From assembly GCA_029204225.1 (NCBI GenBank), contig CM055111.1:42908815-42972814 (forward strand): a stretch of DNA of 64,000 nucleotides. The letters run 5' to 3'. The DNA comes from Diphasiastrum complanatum (taxonomy: Eukaryota > Streptophyta > Lycopodiopsida > Lycopodiales > Lycopodiaceae). The notes below the pieces were generated by a model. That model searched no databases, had not been told where the DNA came from, and worked only from the letters and a program-made list of their open reading frames with translations. Positions 1 to 9,826 of the stretch are shown here, piece after piece. The first letter of the stretch is position 1; every line of letters begins with the position of its first letter. The translations under genes were made by a program, and so were the position numbers.

Positions 1-1342
1 AGATTTGGGAGCAATTCGTACTTGTTCAGGTGAAGATATGTTGGATGGCACCAACTATTCTTCATGGAGTTGCAAGCTGAGATTTTGCATCGACGTGATG
101 ATCAAGATTTTATTGGTAACAAGATCTATCTTATATCATTTGAGATTTTGCAAGACCTCTAAAGGGGTTGGGAAACACTTTTAAAGATGTACCGAATAAA
201 GGATTCATCATCATGCTTTATCCTCTCTAGTTCATCCTCTTTGAAGGTAGAAGGGCAAAGTCATGCAAAGTTTGATCATTGTCTTTCTACAAGTATAAGT
301 TTGCATCGGAATGTTGGTATGGTAAAGCATTCTTCTTCTCTTGAGCCATTTGTTGCAAATGATGGATGCATTAGTGAAGAACTTTATGAGCAAGCTTCTC
401 AAGATAATGTTTTGGAAAAGGCTGAAATCAAGCATTCTTTGAAGCCATTTTGTACTAATGGAGGAGGGGAAAAAATCATGTCAATTAGTACATTGGTTCA
501 AAGTGGCGTGTTGCTAGATTATTTGGGTGTTCAAAGTGGCAAGCTGTTGGTTTTTTTCTTGAAGATGGTGGACACCAGATTTAGCCATAGTTTATTGATC
601 ATTTTCAGCCTATGTTACATCGTGAGCATCCTATTATGCATCGGGAACGGCCTGCGGAAGGTTTTTGGACAGCAAGGTCCACATTTGGAACACTTTGGAC
701 AGCAAAGTGTTGGTGGTTTTGTGGCTGTTGGACAGCCTGCTACAGCCTCTTGTTGGTTGTCCGAGTCTTTGCGGGATAGCAAAGCATCTTATTACCTTGG
801 AGGAAACACACATGCCTCACCAAAATCAGTACCTTATGCTGATTTTCATGTTTTGATGCTTACTTCTTATGATGACGGTGTTGTCTTACCTAGTGTTGGT
901 GAGCAGATCATTGATAGTAAGATTCGGGAGGATGTGATAGTAAAAGAGTATCATACTCTTCTTTATGTTTCTTGTGGTAAGAAGACTTATGGAATCATGT
1001 GGGACCCATTGATGGATTGCAAATCCATATTTCGGCTTGTGGCTGGTTTTTTGGTTACCTACTTTGGATGGAGCATGCTTGTCTTCACTTTTCGACTTGA
1101 TGCTACCGCACTTCGTATTCTACATCTCTTCGACATCGGGCATGATTGGGGCTGAGATTTCGGCTACTTCGACTACTTCAAGCTGAGGTTTTTTTTTGGC
1201 GGCATTAAGCTTGGACAGCAAGCTACATCTTTTCTTTTTCGGCTACATGGAGTTTTGGGCAGCATGCAACACTTTGCATTTTTGTTGCAATTTTTCATAC
1301 TTCATGTCATGTTATGTTTTTTACATTATCATTTAAGGAGGG
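1..1342 (+). pseudogene. Ty1/copia deletion derivative (gag start joined to 3' tail)
   Basis: The first 215 bases resemble the start of copia Gag (LDGTNYSSW, then SILYHLRFCKTSK, matching SILPHIRSCKTSK in the related element at 9827) but carry stops and a deletion. The sequence then jumps to a tail region, open from 187 to 1155 (322 codons). This tail aligns with 12770-13690: both share PFCTN, HFGQQSV, DSK, KSVP and EQVID/EQIID motifs in the same order. Protease, integrase, RT and RNase H are all absent. A purine tract at 1334-1342 directly precedes an LTR start, so the 3' end of the element is present. The window cuts off the 5' side. The 322-aa ORF should not be read as a host protein: its best match is a segment of a neighbouring retroelement, and part of the matching block is in another frame here. 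Confidence 0.7.
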
Positions 1343-1780
1343 TGTTAGAAGTAATAAATGATAATGATAGTTTCTCATAGTACTTTGACCCAAAAGGTCG
1401 AGACTTGTGTAACCATGGGTTAGGTTTATTATTTAGGCCATGTTAAGTCAGTTTTAGTTGAGTTGGACCCAATTTTGGTCCAGTAGTAATTCGTGGGTCC
1501 AAGTAAAGTCTTATTATGTTAAGGGACCCTATCTTGACTTTTGGGAGTGCCCTATAATTAGTAGTGGGTCTTGGAAGGTTCTAGAACTTAGAGTTTGGAA
1601 GAGTCTAGGCCCTTGGAAGGCCTATTTATATGTACTCTTTGTTCATTTGTAATTCATTCCCTTTCAAGCATTGCTACTACTTTCTCTCTCCTTGAGGGCG
1701 CCTAACCCTCTCCCTCTTCTTCTTCTTCCTCTTTTTCTTCTTCTTGTATATGGAGATTGAATGTTAGAAGGATCTTGGCA
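1343..1780 (+). repeat. 3' LTR of the copia deletion derivative
   Basis: It follows a purine-rich tract (taaggaggg) and opens with TGTTAGAAG. A TATA-like stretch (cctatttatatgtac, near 1620) and a CT-rich stretch (1680-1745) fit the promoter and transcribed leader of an LTR. The right boundary is a guess: the last CA before the neighbouring minus-strand relic is at 1780. No second copy is in the window, so length and boundary cannot be confirmed by comparison. Confidence 0.5.
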
Positions 1781-1790
1781 CTTTGATTTC

Positions 1791-2280
1791 CTATAGGGAG
1801 GACATGAGGAAGTATCTCGATCTTGAAAGAGAGTCGACCTTCATGTGTCCACAAACATCTAAATGAACCAATTCTAGGATGTCCTTAGCCCTCCTTCCTT
1901 CATGTACGAATGGACTTCGATGCAGCTTACCTTTTTGACAGGCTTCGCAGAAGTCTGAGTCTGGACTTGTGACTTTAAGACCATTCACAAGTTCTTTCTT
2001 GCTCATGTCATAGAGACTCCTCATATTCAGATGATACATGCGTTTATGCTAGAGATGATTCTCGCTTTCAGATGCATTCAGTACACTATCATAACTATTG
2101 ATAATTTTTGCTTGATACAAGTTACCTTGCCTTGATGCAACAGTCAGCAGCTTATTCAATCTATGCTCGACCATTCTGCATGCGTTTCCATCGAATAGGA
2201 TTCGTATTCCAAGATCTGCTATCCTCAATACAGAGAGTAGATCTAGTTAAAATAGCAATGATCGACTTATACAGTGCTTT
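1791..2280 (-). pseudogene. Ty1/copia pre-integrase fragment
   Basis: Reading the minus strand from about 2275 downward, separate frames give LSVLRIADLG, ILFDGNACRMVEHRL, GNLYQAKI, then HKRMYHLNMRSLYDMSK, CEACQKGKLHRSPF and LVHLDVCGHM. This is the order seen in copia Pol between protease and integrase: the GAG-pre-integrase zinc-binding segment followed by the first integrase strand with its aspartate. The usual LWH is L-stop-H (TGG to TAG). Only about 160 codons survive, with no LTR or other domain attached. It is a fragment abutting the LTR of another element. Confidence 0.75.
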
Positions 2281-2390
2281 CTTATTTCGACGGCATCACG
2301 TGTGCTCAGTTCTAGAATTATCGGGCCGTCTTTCTTTTACGAGCCCTTTGTGTGCTTTTAAGCAACTTTATCTTTGTATTTGATTATTGG

Positions 2391-2842
2391 TGTGAATATA
2401 CAGTTTGCGGGAGAGCAATTATAAAGTCCTCAATCCACGGATCCTATTCTAAGCATGCCAATCACAAGCAACACAAGGGAACCTGATGGTGGACAAACCA
2501 ACCCAACCAAGCACCCTGCCACCGGTCATGCTATCAAGCATACACTAGTGAGAGCCCAATAGGTATACTTATACCCTCCAAGGCCCATGCACCACTAGCA
2601 GTGCACTGTGACACCTCACTGGACACCTTTGCAGCCTATCTGGGCCACGTCATCCAGTTCCCCAATGACTCACTGATAGACCCATACCAATCCACCATCA
2701 AGTGTTTAGGCCTACAACCATTAACTATGACCATGTACACATAAGGGCCCCAATTCCCTTATAGTCACAATTAACTTACAGGTTGTTGGTCTACCGGTCC
2801 CTAGCGTGGACACGCTACCCGAGACCAGTCATGGGCATGACA
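2391..2842 (-). repeat. 3' LTR of a Ty3/gypsy relic
   Basis: On the minus strand a G-rich polypurine tract (2843-2854) is followed by TGTCATGCCC at 2842 and the block ends TTCACA at 2391, giving a 452-bp TG...CA unit. A TATA-like motif (ggtataagtatacc on the minus strand) lies near 2565-2578. It directly follows the pol end at 2843-3527, as a 3' LTR should. There is no partner LTR in the window, so the 2391 boundary is inferred only from the CA ending. Confidence 0.55.
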
Positions 2843-3527
2843 TTCTTCCCCCCCTATTCAAGTTCTGTCCTCAGAACTTAAAACTGGGAAAGTTCCTCCT
2901 TAAGCTTCCTTCCTGTTTCCCGGAATCATCATCGTCTGTACATCCCTTCCATCGAACCAGATGCTCGGTAACTATACGATTTCTCAATCGTTTAGTTCTT
3001 GTATCCAAGATCTTTCCGAGTTCAAGCGGAGACACACCCGATGATTCATCCAACAGGTCCAATCGATCTCCAGATCCAAGATGCTCTCTTTCACGTAGAC
3101 TCTTCCAGAGACGGCTTACGTGAAATACGGGATGCACTTGCGATCCTTCCGCGAGTTCCAATTGGTAAGCTTAGGATTCGATCTTTTCCAAGATTTTAAA
3201 CGGTTCTCTATATCTAGGGGACGATTAGTAATGCTAGCCGGTACGCATTACACTTGAATCCATTGAGATTCTCAAAAATACCCAACCCCCCACTTCGAAG
3301 TCTCTCGGTGACCTTTTCAGACTTGCATAATGTTGGTCCCCATCCTGGGTACACTAGACATTCTCACATGCAATCTGTAGCATTTCCTGCATATCATGTA
3401 GAAAATTCGCGACTTTCTGAACTTTGAACGCCCAAGTCTCTATCACAATGGGTGAAATAGGTTGAAAACTGTATGTAAGCATGCACAGGCTATAACCGGT
3501 AGCCAAATGCTTACTATAACCCAATCT
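2843..3527 (-). pseudogene. Ty3/gypsy (chromovirus-type) pol C-terminal relic
   Basis: Minus-strand reading from 3527 gives SKHLATGYSLCMLTYSFQP and FLHDMQEMLQIA (integrase C-terminal segment), then GWVFLRISMDSS, then in another frame HPVFHVSRLWKSL, RIVTEHLVRWKG and LRRNFPSF. The last part is the terminal chromodomain typical of plant chromoviruses. Stops (for example after IACENV) and frame changes break it up. Everything upstream (gag, protease, RT, RNase H, integrase core) is missing, because plus-strand copia sequence begins at about 3600. The LTR at 2391-2842 belongs to it. Confidence 0.75.
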
Positions 3528-3606
3528 CCATCAAGGTGACTACTTCTCCAAGGAGATTGCTATGAAAATATGAATAGATATCTTAACTGATCTTCTGATC
3601 ATGTAG

Positions 3607-5267
3607 GTGGAAGCTCTTAGAATGCAATTTCAAACTTGCAATCCAGCTCGAGCCATGTTCTTGAAGTCGAGATTGAATGCAGTCAGGATGGAAGAAGGCG
3701 AATCGGTGGGATCTTTCTTCACCAGGATAAAGGAGCTGAGAGATCAACTTGTGGCAATTGGAGAACCAATTAGGGATGTTGAATTGGTGCATACCACTAT
3801 GAGCGGTGTCTCGGAAGGGCTACAAATGTTTGTGAGCGGCATCGCTTCGAGGGAGAGATTGCCTACTTTTGAAGACTTCCACAGAATTATGTTGCAGGAA
3901 GAGCAGCGCCGCGAAGTGGTGAAGTCAAGGCAAACCCCACAAGATGATTAAGCCTTGCTTGCTAAAGGCAAGCAGAAAGGATGGAAAAGGATTTCCAAGA
4001 AATCCAAGGATGATGATGACGAGGGAGAGTCGTCATCGAAGGCGAAAAAGAAGAAGAAAGGCAAATGTTACTATTGCCACAAACCGGGTCATTGGGCACG
4101 CGAGTGTTACAAGAAGAAAGCAGACATAAAGGCGGGAAAGGTAACAACAAGGCAACATTTCCAAAGATGATGGCAAAAGGACAAGAACATAAGGTATGCA
4201 AGCTACGCAAAGCACTTTATGGCCTTAAGCAAGCGCCACGCGCATGGTATGGACGCATTGACAATTACTTTCTTTCTCATGAGTTTGTAAGAACAAATTC
4301 AGATCCAAATCTTTATGTTCTTGTGAACGAAGATAGCATTGCCTTGATTGTACTCTATGTTGATGATATCATTATCACGGGCAATGATGAGAATCTCATC
4401 CATTCTATCAAAGCCAACTTATGCAAGCAATTTGAGATGACAGATTTAGATCTTATGCACTATTGCTTGGGTGTCGAAGTATGGCAAACTGACAGTGATA
4501 TCAGATTATGTCAAAACAAGTATGTACGCGAGATATTAGAGAGATTTTGCATGACAGAGTGCAAACCTTCCATCACCCCTTGCGAAGCTGGTAAGAAATT
4601 ATCTCGTATTGATGATAGTGCACATGTTGACGCTACTTTATTTCGTCAGCTAGTTGGGAGTTTGATATATCTTACGACTACACGTCCTGATATCTGCTAT
4701 GTTGTAAGTCTGATTAGCCAATTCATGTCATCACCCATTATGGACCATTGGAAAGTTGCGAAAAGGATTTTGAGGTATGTGAAAGGTACACCTAACCTTG
4801 GCCTGATCTACAAAAGACAAAGTGCGTTACCTAAGTTGCAGGGTTATGTTGACACTGATTGGGCAGGAAATGTAGATGATAGAAAGTCAACAACAGGTTA
4901 TACCTTCAATTTTGGTAGCGGTTGTTTTTCATGGTCTAGCAAGAAGCAAGATACTATTTCTCTTTCTTCTACAAAAGCCGAATATAAAGCATTAAGTTCT
5001 GCCACCTAGGAAGCTATTTGGCTGCGTAAGTTGTTATGTGAAATTGGCATGAAGCAGGTAAATCCTACTGTTATTTTCTGTGATAGCCAAAGTGGAATAC
5101 AATCGGCTAAGAATCCTATCTTTCACGCGAGGACAAAACATATTGAGGTAAAAGATCACTTTGTGTGTGAAAAGCTACAATCTGAAGATATAAGTATTGA
5201 CATTGTTCTACATTGGATACAAATGCCAAATCAAAACAAGAAGTCAACTAACACTCTTACATGGTAG
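3607..5267 (+). pseudogene. Ty1/copia Gag joined to RT-RNase H (internal deletion)
   Basis: 3607-3951 encodes a copia Gag (UBN2-type) segment. An in-frame TAA at 3949-3951 interrupts DD-stop-ALLAKG. A CCHC zinc knuckle, CYYCHKPGHWAREC, follows at about 4066-4108. At about 4170-4190 the sequence passes abruptly to the second half of the RT: LRKALYGLKQAPRAWY, the active-site YVDD followed by IIITG, then RNase H with TDWAGNVDDRKSTTGY and SSTKAEYKAL. A TAG at 5007-5009 breaks the RNase H, and the tail from 5031 continues with FCDSQSGIQ and HARTKHIEV. Protease, integrase and the RT fingers are gone, a loss of roughly 2 kb. Gag also lacks its N-terminus. No LTR was recognised on either side. Confidence 0.85.
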
Positions 5268-6420
5268 ACAAATGCACATTCTGTCCTTTCTTTCTTGAGT
5301 CACACCAATAGGGCACAAGATATTGGTGTATAAAATGTTATTCGATCAAGGATCCTACATAAGTTTTTATGCTTGAAACAACACACCACACACAAGCTAT
5401 TTGTAAAGATCATGGGTAAAATTCATCTAGACGTTGTCATGAGTGAATCACATGCCCACCACTTGAAAATCAACTACAAGACCAACAAAACTGGCAAAAT
5501 TTAAATCAAGGAAATCATTTCAAACATTGATGGCAATATATATAAAAGATATTGACAATGGAGCAAGTTATCAAAACCTCTTAGTGATAGCCAAAGGTAG
5601 CACTAAGCATTGTGCCTTCAAGTTAAATAGTGTCCTTTTGACACGACCGCTTAGTGATAGCCCAAAGCACTACACATTGGTCCAACAAATGATGAAAGCA
5701 GCAACTGTAATCAAAGAGCTAACTCACTCGAAAAGAGAAAAAGATGCTAAAGAAACTACTGAGTTGCTACTTATTGAAAAATAGGTGGTCTTCACTGTGG
5801 GATTAAAGCTCCCACCAAATACATTCTTGTCAAATAGTAATGAATACACTTTGCAAAACAATTATTGCCATGGAAGACAATAAGATGGTGGATTGTTGAG
5901 GAAGATACCCTCCATGTCAAATGTTGATAGCAAAAAAATCTCCAAAGTAAATGGATTGTTGGAGAACAAGAAGAACTACAAGCCAATCATTGACAAAAGA
6001 TAAGCGAACAATTCTCTCACTAATTAAATAGATACCTACAAGAGGATCATTGTAGCAAAGAGTAAATCACCTACAAAATAGGACCTTCGTATACCAATAC
6101 CTGCCATGTAAATCATCCAGCAAGTGGATTGCTAATGAGAACCCACTTTACAAATCAACCATTGAAGGAAAAGGGTGGTAGGAAGATAGATCATGCATGT
6201 TGGCCACTTGAAACAATTCACTCCTCAAGGTGGATCGTTCACGGTGGGAAGCACAAAACAACCACTCTTGCATGCAAATGTGGTACCAAAGATGATAGAC
6301 AACCTCCCTAGTGATCTGATGCAAGAGATGATGGGAGATAATCATGTCCTATCAATTGTTGAACCATAAAAATGGAAGCTAATCTTTGATAGGTAAGATC
6401 TTTACCTGATTAGGAAATTG

Positions 6421-6432
6421 CTCTAATACCAT
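6421..6432 (-). other. Possible copia primer binding site (initiator Met tRNA)
   Basis: The minus strand reads TGGTATTAGAGC, one base (C to T) from the TGGTATCAGAGC site found in the other copia elements here. If real, an old minus-strand LTR should end at 6433 and extend to higher coordinates, and a leader should run downward from 6420. I could not find a matching second LTR or any Gag, so this is a candidate only. Confidence 0.35.
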
Positions 6433-7341
6433 GGTATGAAGTCAATCACAAATTTGGCATCACATCACGAGCAAAATAGACAATAAAATCTGAATCATGT
6501 CAAATTATGCTCGTTCTATCAAATGATGTCTACTATAAGCATGACTATCTATCCTTCAACTTAAGTGAAACACCATGAGATGCAAAACCCCAAAGGAAAA
6601 AGTTTGAGAGTAGAACCATGTTTTTGTTAGCTCTAGAGAGACTTCTTAAAAATTCTCTTCAATAGTGCCTACAACACCAAATATCTAATGAATGTCCGAA
6701 AGGCGTTGTACATGGGTATAAAAAAGAACTTCAGTACTCAATAGTTACACCACTTTTGAAATTCTTTGAATGTGACACTTGTTCAAAAATTTGATAAACG
6801 ACCAATTACCTGCATTAGCAGCACCTATCAAGAAATGAAACACCTGCAAAGAGTAGAGTAAAACCAATGACAACCATAGTCACAAACTACTCAAATAGTA
6901 TTTTTGCAGCCAAGTCATTCCTAACATGTACACATTCCTCATAAGACACTTAGGAATGAAGAACATAGGAAGCTATTTCTAAGACCAGCATATTTTCCTA
7001 AAACAGAAAAACCATCACCTTTTCTTATAGTAGCTTCAGAACCAGCTTGCAAAATATTATCAAGGACTAAAAATGATCCCCACCCCACCTTTCAATCTTG
7101 TGAGCGCTGAACAAGTATATAGAAGATAATTACTACTTGTAGACCTTCAAGAGAAGCTTGAAGCAAATTATACAAAAAGAAACACCTGAGGTTCCTATGC
7201 AGATCTCTCTCTGCATGCTCTCCAACTCTTCAACATGCTAAAAATTAATGGTTGTGAATGCTACTCCTATCATCATATTAAGTACTCTTCTTCAGACTCT
7301 TTGGCGATTCAAATAGGAATCTTTGGACTAGTAAAGAGCGG

Positions 7342-7816
7342 ATATAATCCGTATTAATGGTAAGGCCAAAAAATCCAAAAAAAGCAAGCACATGAGCTTT
7401 GCTGCCTTCACGTGTTTAGATGAACTTAGTCATAACTGCACATAAAAAATATAATAATACATGTTCTACTTCAAGGTTGCTTGCATTTTACAAGGGATGA
7501 CACTTTTCAATTATAGTTGGCTACGAGGAGTTGAAATGCCAATAATGAGAATGTGGTACTTGCCAAAATCATTTGAATATAATCCTTATTAATGGTAAGG
7601 CCACTAAAATCCAAAGACAGCAAGCACATGCGCTTTGCTGCCTTCACATGCTCAGATGAACTTAGTCATAACTGCACACAACAAATATAACTACACATGT
7701 TCTACTTCAAGGTGCATGCATTTTACAAAGGATGACCCTTTTCAATTATAGTCGGCTACAATGAGTTGAAATGCCGATAATGAGAATGTGGTACTTGCCA
7801 AAATCATTCGAATATT
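7342..7816. repeat. Tandem duplication, two ~235-bp units
   Basis: Unit 1 (about 7342-7580) and unit 2 (about 7577-7816) share long stretches such as attaatggtaaggcca, gatgaacttagtcataact, acatgttctacttcaagg and gagaatgtggtacttgccaa, with an offset of 235 bases and only scattered differences. Neither unit encodes anything recognisable. Confidence 0.85.
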
Positions 7817-8756
7817 TTTTTTATTCAGAAATCACTTTCTTCACAAATTTATAAAATCTGGTTATATGATTCAAGCATCTAATAGATGGGGCACCCGGCA
7901 TATGAAACGACTTCAATAGAATGTACATAGCACACATAATGATAAAAGTTAAATGTTATGCTCGTAAATGAGATAGATTATGCTAGGAAGTAGGTTGAAT
8001 CTTTTCACTGACTAGTTTCATCAAATCATCTTGAGGATTACAAGCCACACTGATGGCTTCAAATGCTAAACCTCAACAACTTAATAACTAACTTAAAGGT
8101 CACAATCATATCTCCTATCAATCAATATTAACCTTGACACCTCTAGTGGCTTGTTGGCTATCCTCATGGTCCTCATTGTGGTTGCACTGTACTATATTGA
8201 CTAGACTCATGCCAATCAACCTCTAAAATCCTAATTGCCATTCTTGGGCCTGAATGGAAGGAAAATAGATGACGCAGCAAATTAGTAAATAGGACCATAA
8301 ATAATTGAGAATAAAAATCTTTCCGATTATACCTGTGATTTGATTGATTAGTGTCACAATGTTGTAGTGCGATAAAGGATTTCAACCTTGTAGTTCAAAG
8401 CTTTTTCAGATAAAGTAAAATCAATAGCTTACTGTAAAGGATTTGTTGGGGGCATATTGTAAGGAAAGATCTTTAAGAAAATATTTGTAGTTCGCATTGA
8501 TGGCATCAAAAACCTTCCTTTGGACGACTCATTCGTGTTTTACCATGACTACAATTGTAGTCTCACGTTCATTGTGAAGAAAATGATCTAAACTTCATTA
8601 AATTGACCTCCTAATCTTCTCAAGAAAGTGTTCTGATTTCAAGCTATTAACACAAAAAATCTACAGGTTTGATGAATCTGATTGCATGTATCTTTATTCT
8701 CATGCATTCATTTTTATTATCAGATCATTAGGATTCATACTCTCGCTCTGATTTTA

Positions 8757-9773
8757 TACATGTACTAAAAAAAGAGCATCATCATCATGTAAAACCTTCT
8801 TCAAGCATGAAACATGAAAAACAGGATGAACCTTACAACCAACAGGCAAATCCAATTCATAAGCAATGTTATTAATCTTTTTAACAATTTTCCAAGGTCC
8901 ATAGTATCTAGGTGACAACTTATAACACTTCCCTCTTCAGAGTTTTCGAGTCCTTTGGAATCTTAAGAAACACCATGTCCTCTTCCTCGAACTCTCTTGA
9001 CGTATGATCCAGATCGGCATAAGTCTTTGCCCGATCCATCGCCGCTTTTACATTTGCCTTTGCTAACTCCAACATCTCTTGCATGTGAGTTAGAAATTCC
9101 ATAGCACTAGGTGTCTTATGAGGCATACCTATAGTAACTGGACTGGCTGGTCTAAAACCATAATTTAGCTCGAAAGGACGCATCTTCGTAGATGTATTCT
9201 TTTTATCATTACAGGCAAACTCCAACAATGGTAGGTAACGTTCCCATTGCGTTTGCCTTTTACTCACATACACCCTAAGCATGTCTTCCAAGGTTTAAAA
9301 AAAACTCTCTTAGTCTGCCCATCTGTCTCAGGATGATCAGAACTACTCATTCCTAATTGCACCTCTAATTTCTCAAATACTACAGTCCAAAAATTGCCAG
9401 TAAAACAAGAATCCCTATTAGACACAATGGATCTGGGTAATCCATGAAGTCTAAATACATGATATATAAACAAATCAGCCATACCAGGTGCATCAATCTT
9501 ATTATTAGTTGGGATAACATGAGCCAATTTAGTGAATCTGTCAACCACAACTAGGATAGCATTATGTTGTTGTTGCGTACATGGTAAATATGTAATAAAG
9601 TCCATGGAAATACTCTCCCATCTCCCTTCTGGTATAGGTAACGGGCGTAATAATCCAGGCACTTTAATCCTTTCAGCCTTATTAACTTGACACTTAAAAC
9701 AATGTGTCACATAATGGTTTACTTCTTTCTTTAGTCCAGAACACCAAAAGTTACGTCGTATTGCCTTTGAGTA
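8757..9773 (-). pseudogene. Ty3/gypsy integrase relic
   Basis: Minus-strand reading from 9773 gives RRNFWCSGLKKEV and [11 protein letters not shown] (zinc-binding segment), then the integrase core from 9710 to about 9264 with SMDFITYLP, VVDRFTKLAHVIP, NRDSCFTGNFW and SDHPETDGQT. In another frame (9291-8920) come MEDMLRVYVSKRQTQWERYL and the C-terminal segment, and after a further shift LSPRYYGPWKIV and HPVFHVSCLKK down to about 8757. At least two frameshifts and loss of everything upstream make it non-functional. No LTR or chromodomain was found. A plus-strand copia element abuts it at about 9775-9826. Confidence 0.85.
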
Positions 9774-9826
9774 GATTTTGTCTTGGAAAGTCTATTTCCT
9801 ATCTACTACAAGCTGATTTTTCTGTT

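Larger units (their letters stand above)
5268..8756. other. Gene-free AT-rich stretch
   Basis: About 3.5 kb with only short open frames of ordinary random length, such as 5527-5784 and 8173-8385; none shows a recognisable domain. It contains one tandem duplication (7342-7816) and one orphan minus-strand primer-binding-like site (6421-6432), listed separately. Short internal echoes occur, for example cttagtgatagcc at about 5580 and 5650. It is probably very old repeat debris. Confidence 0.5.

Noticed and set aside
187-1155. 322-aa open frame that looked like a novel host protein
   Set aside because: It aligns in DNA and motif order with the 3' tail of the copia element at 12770-13690 and is followed by a polypurine tract and LTR; part of the match is in another frame.
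4033-4215. Minus-strand frames opposite the copia zinc knuckle
   Set aside because: Antisense shadows; the plus strand carries an unmistakable CCHC motif and RT.
5527-5784. 85-aa frame in the gene-free stretch
   Set aside because: No domain, no codon bias, and partly made of a short internal repeat (cttagtgatagcc).
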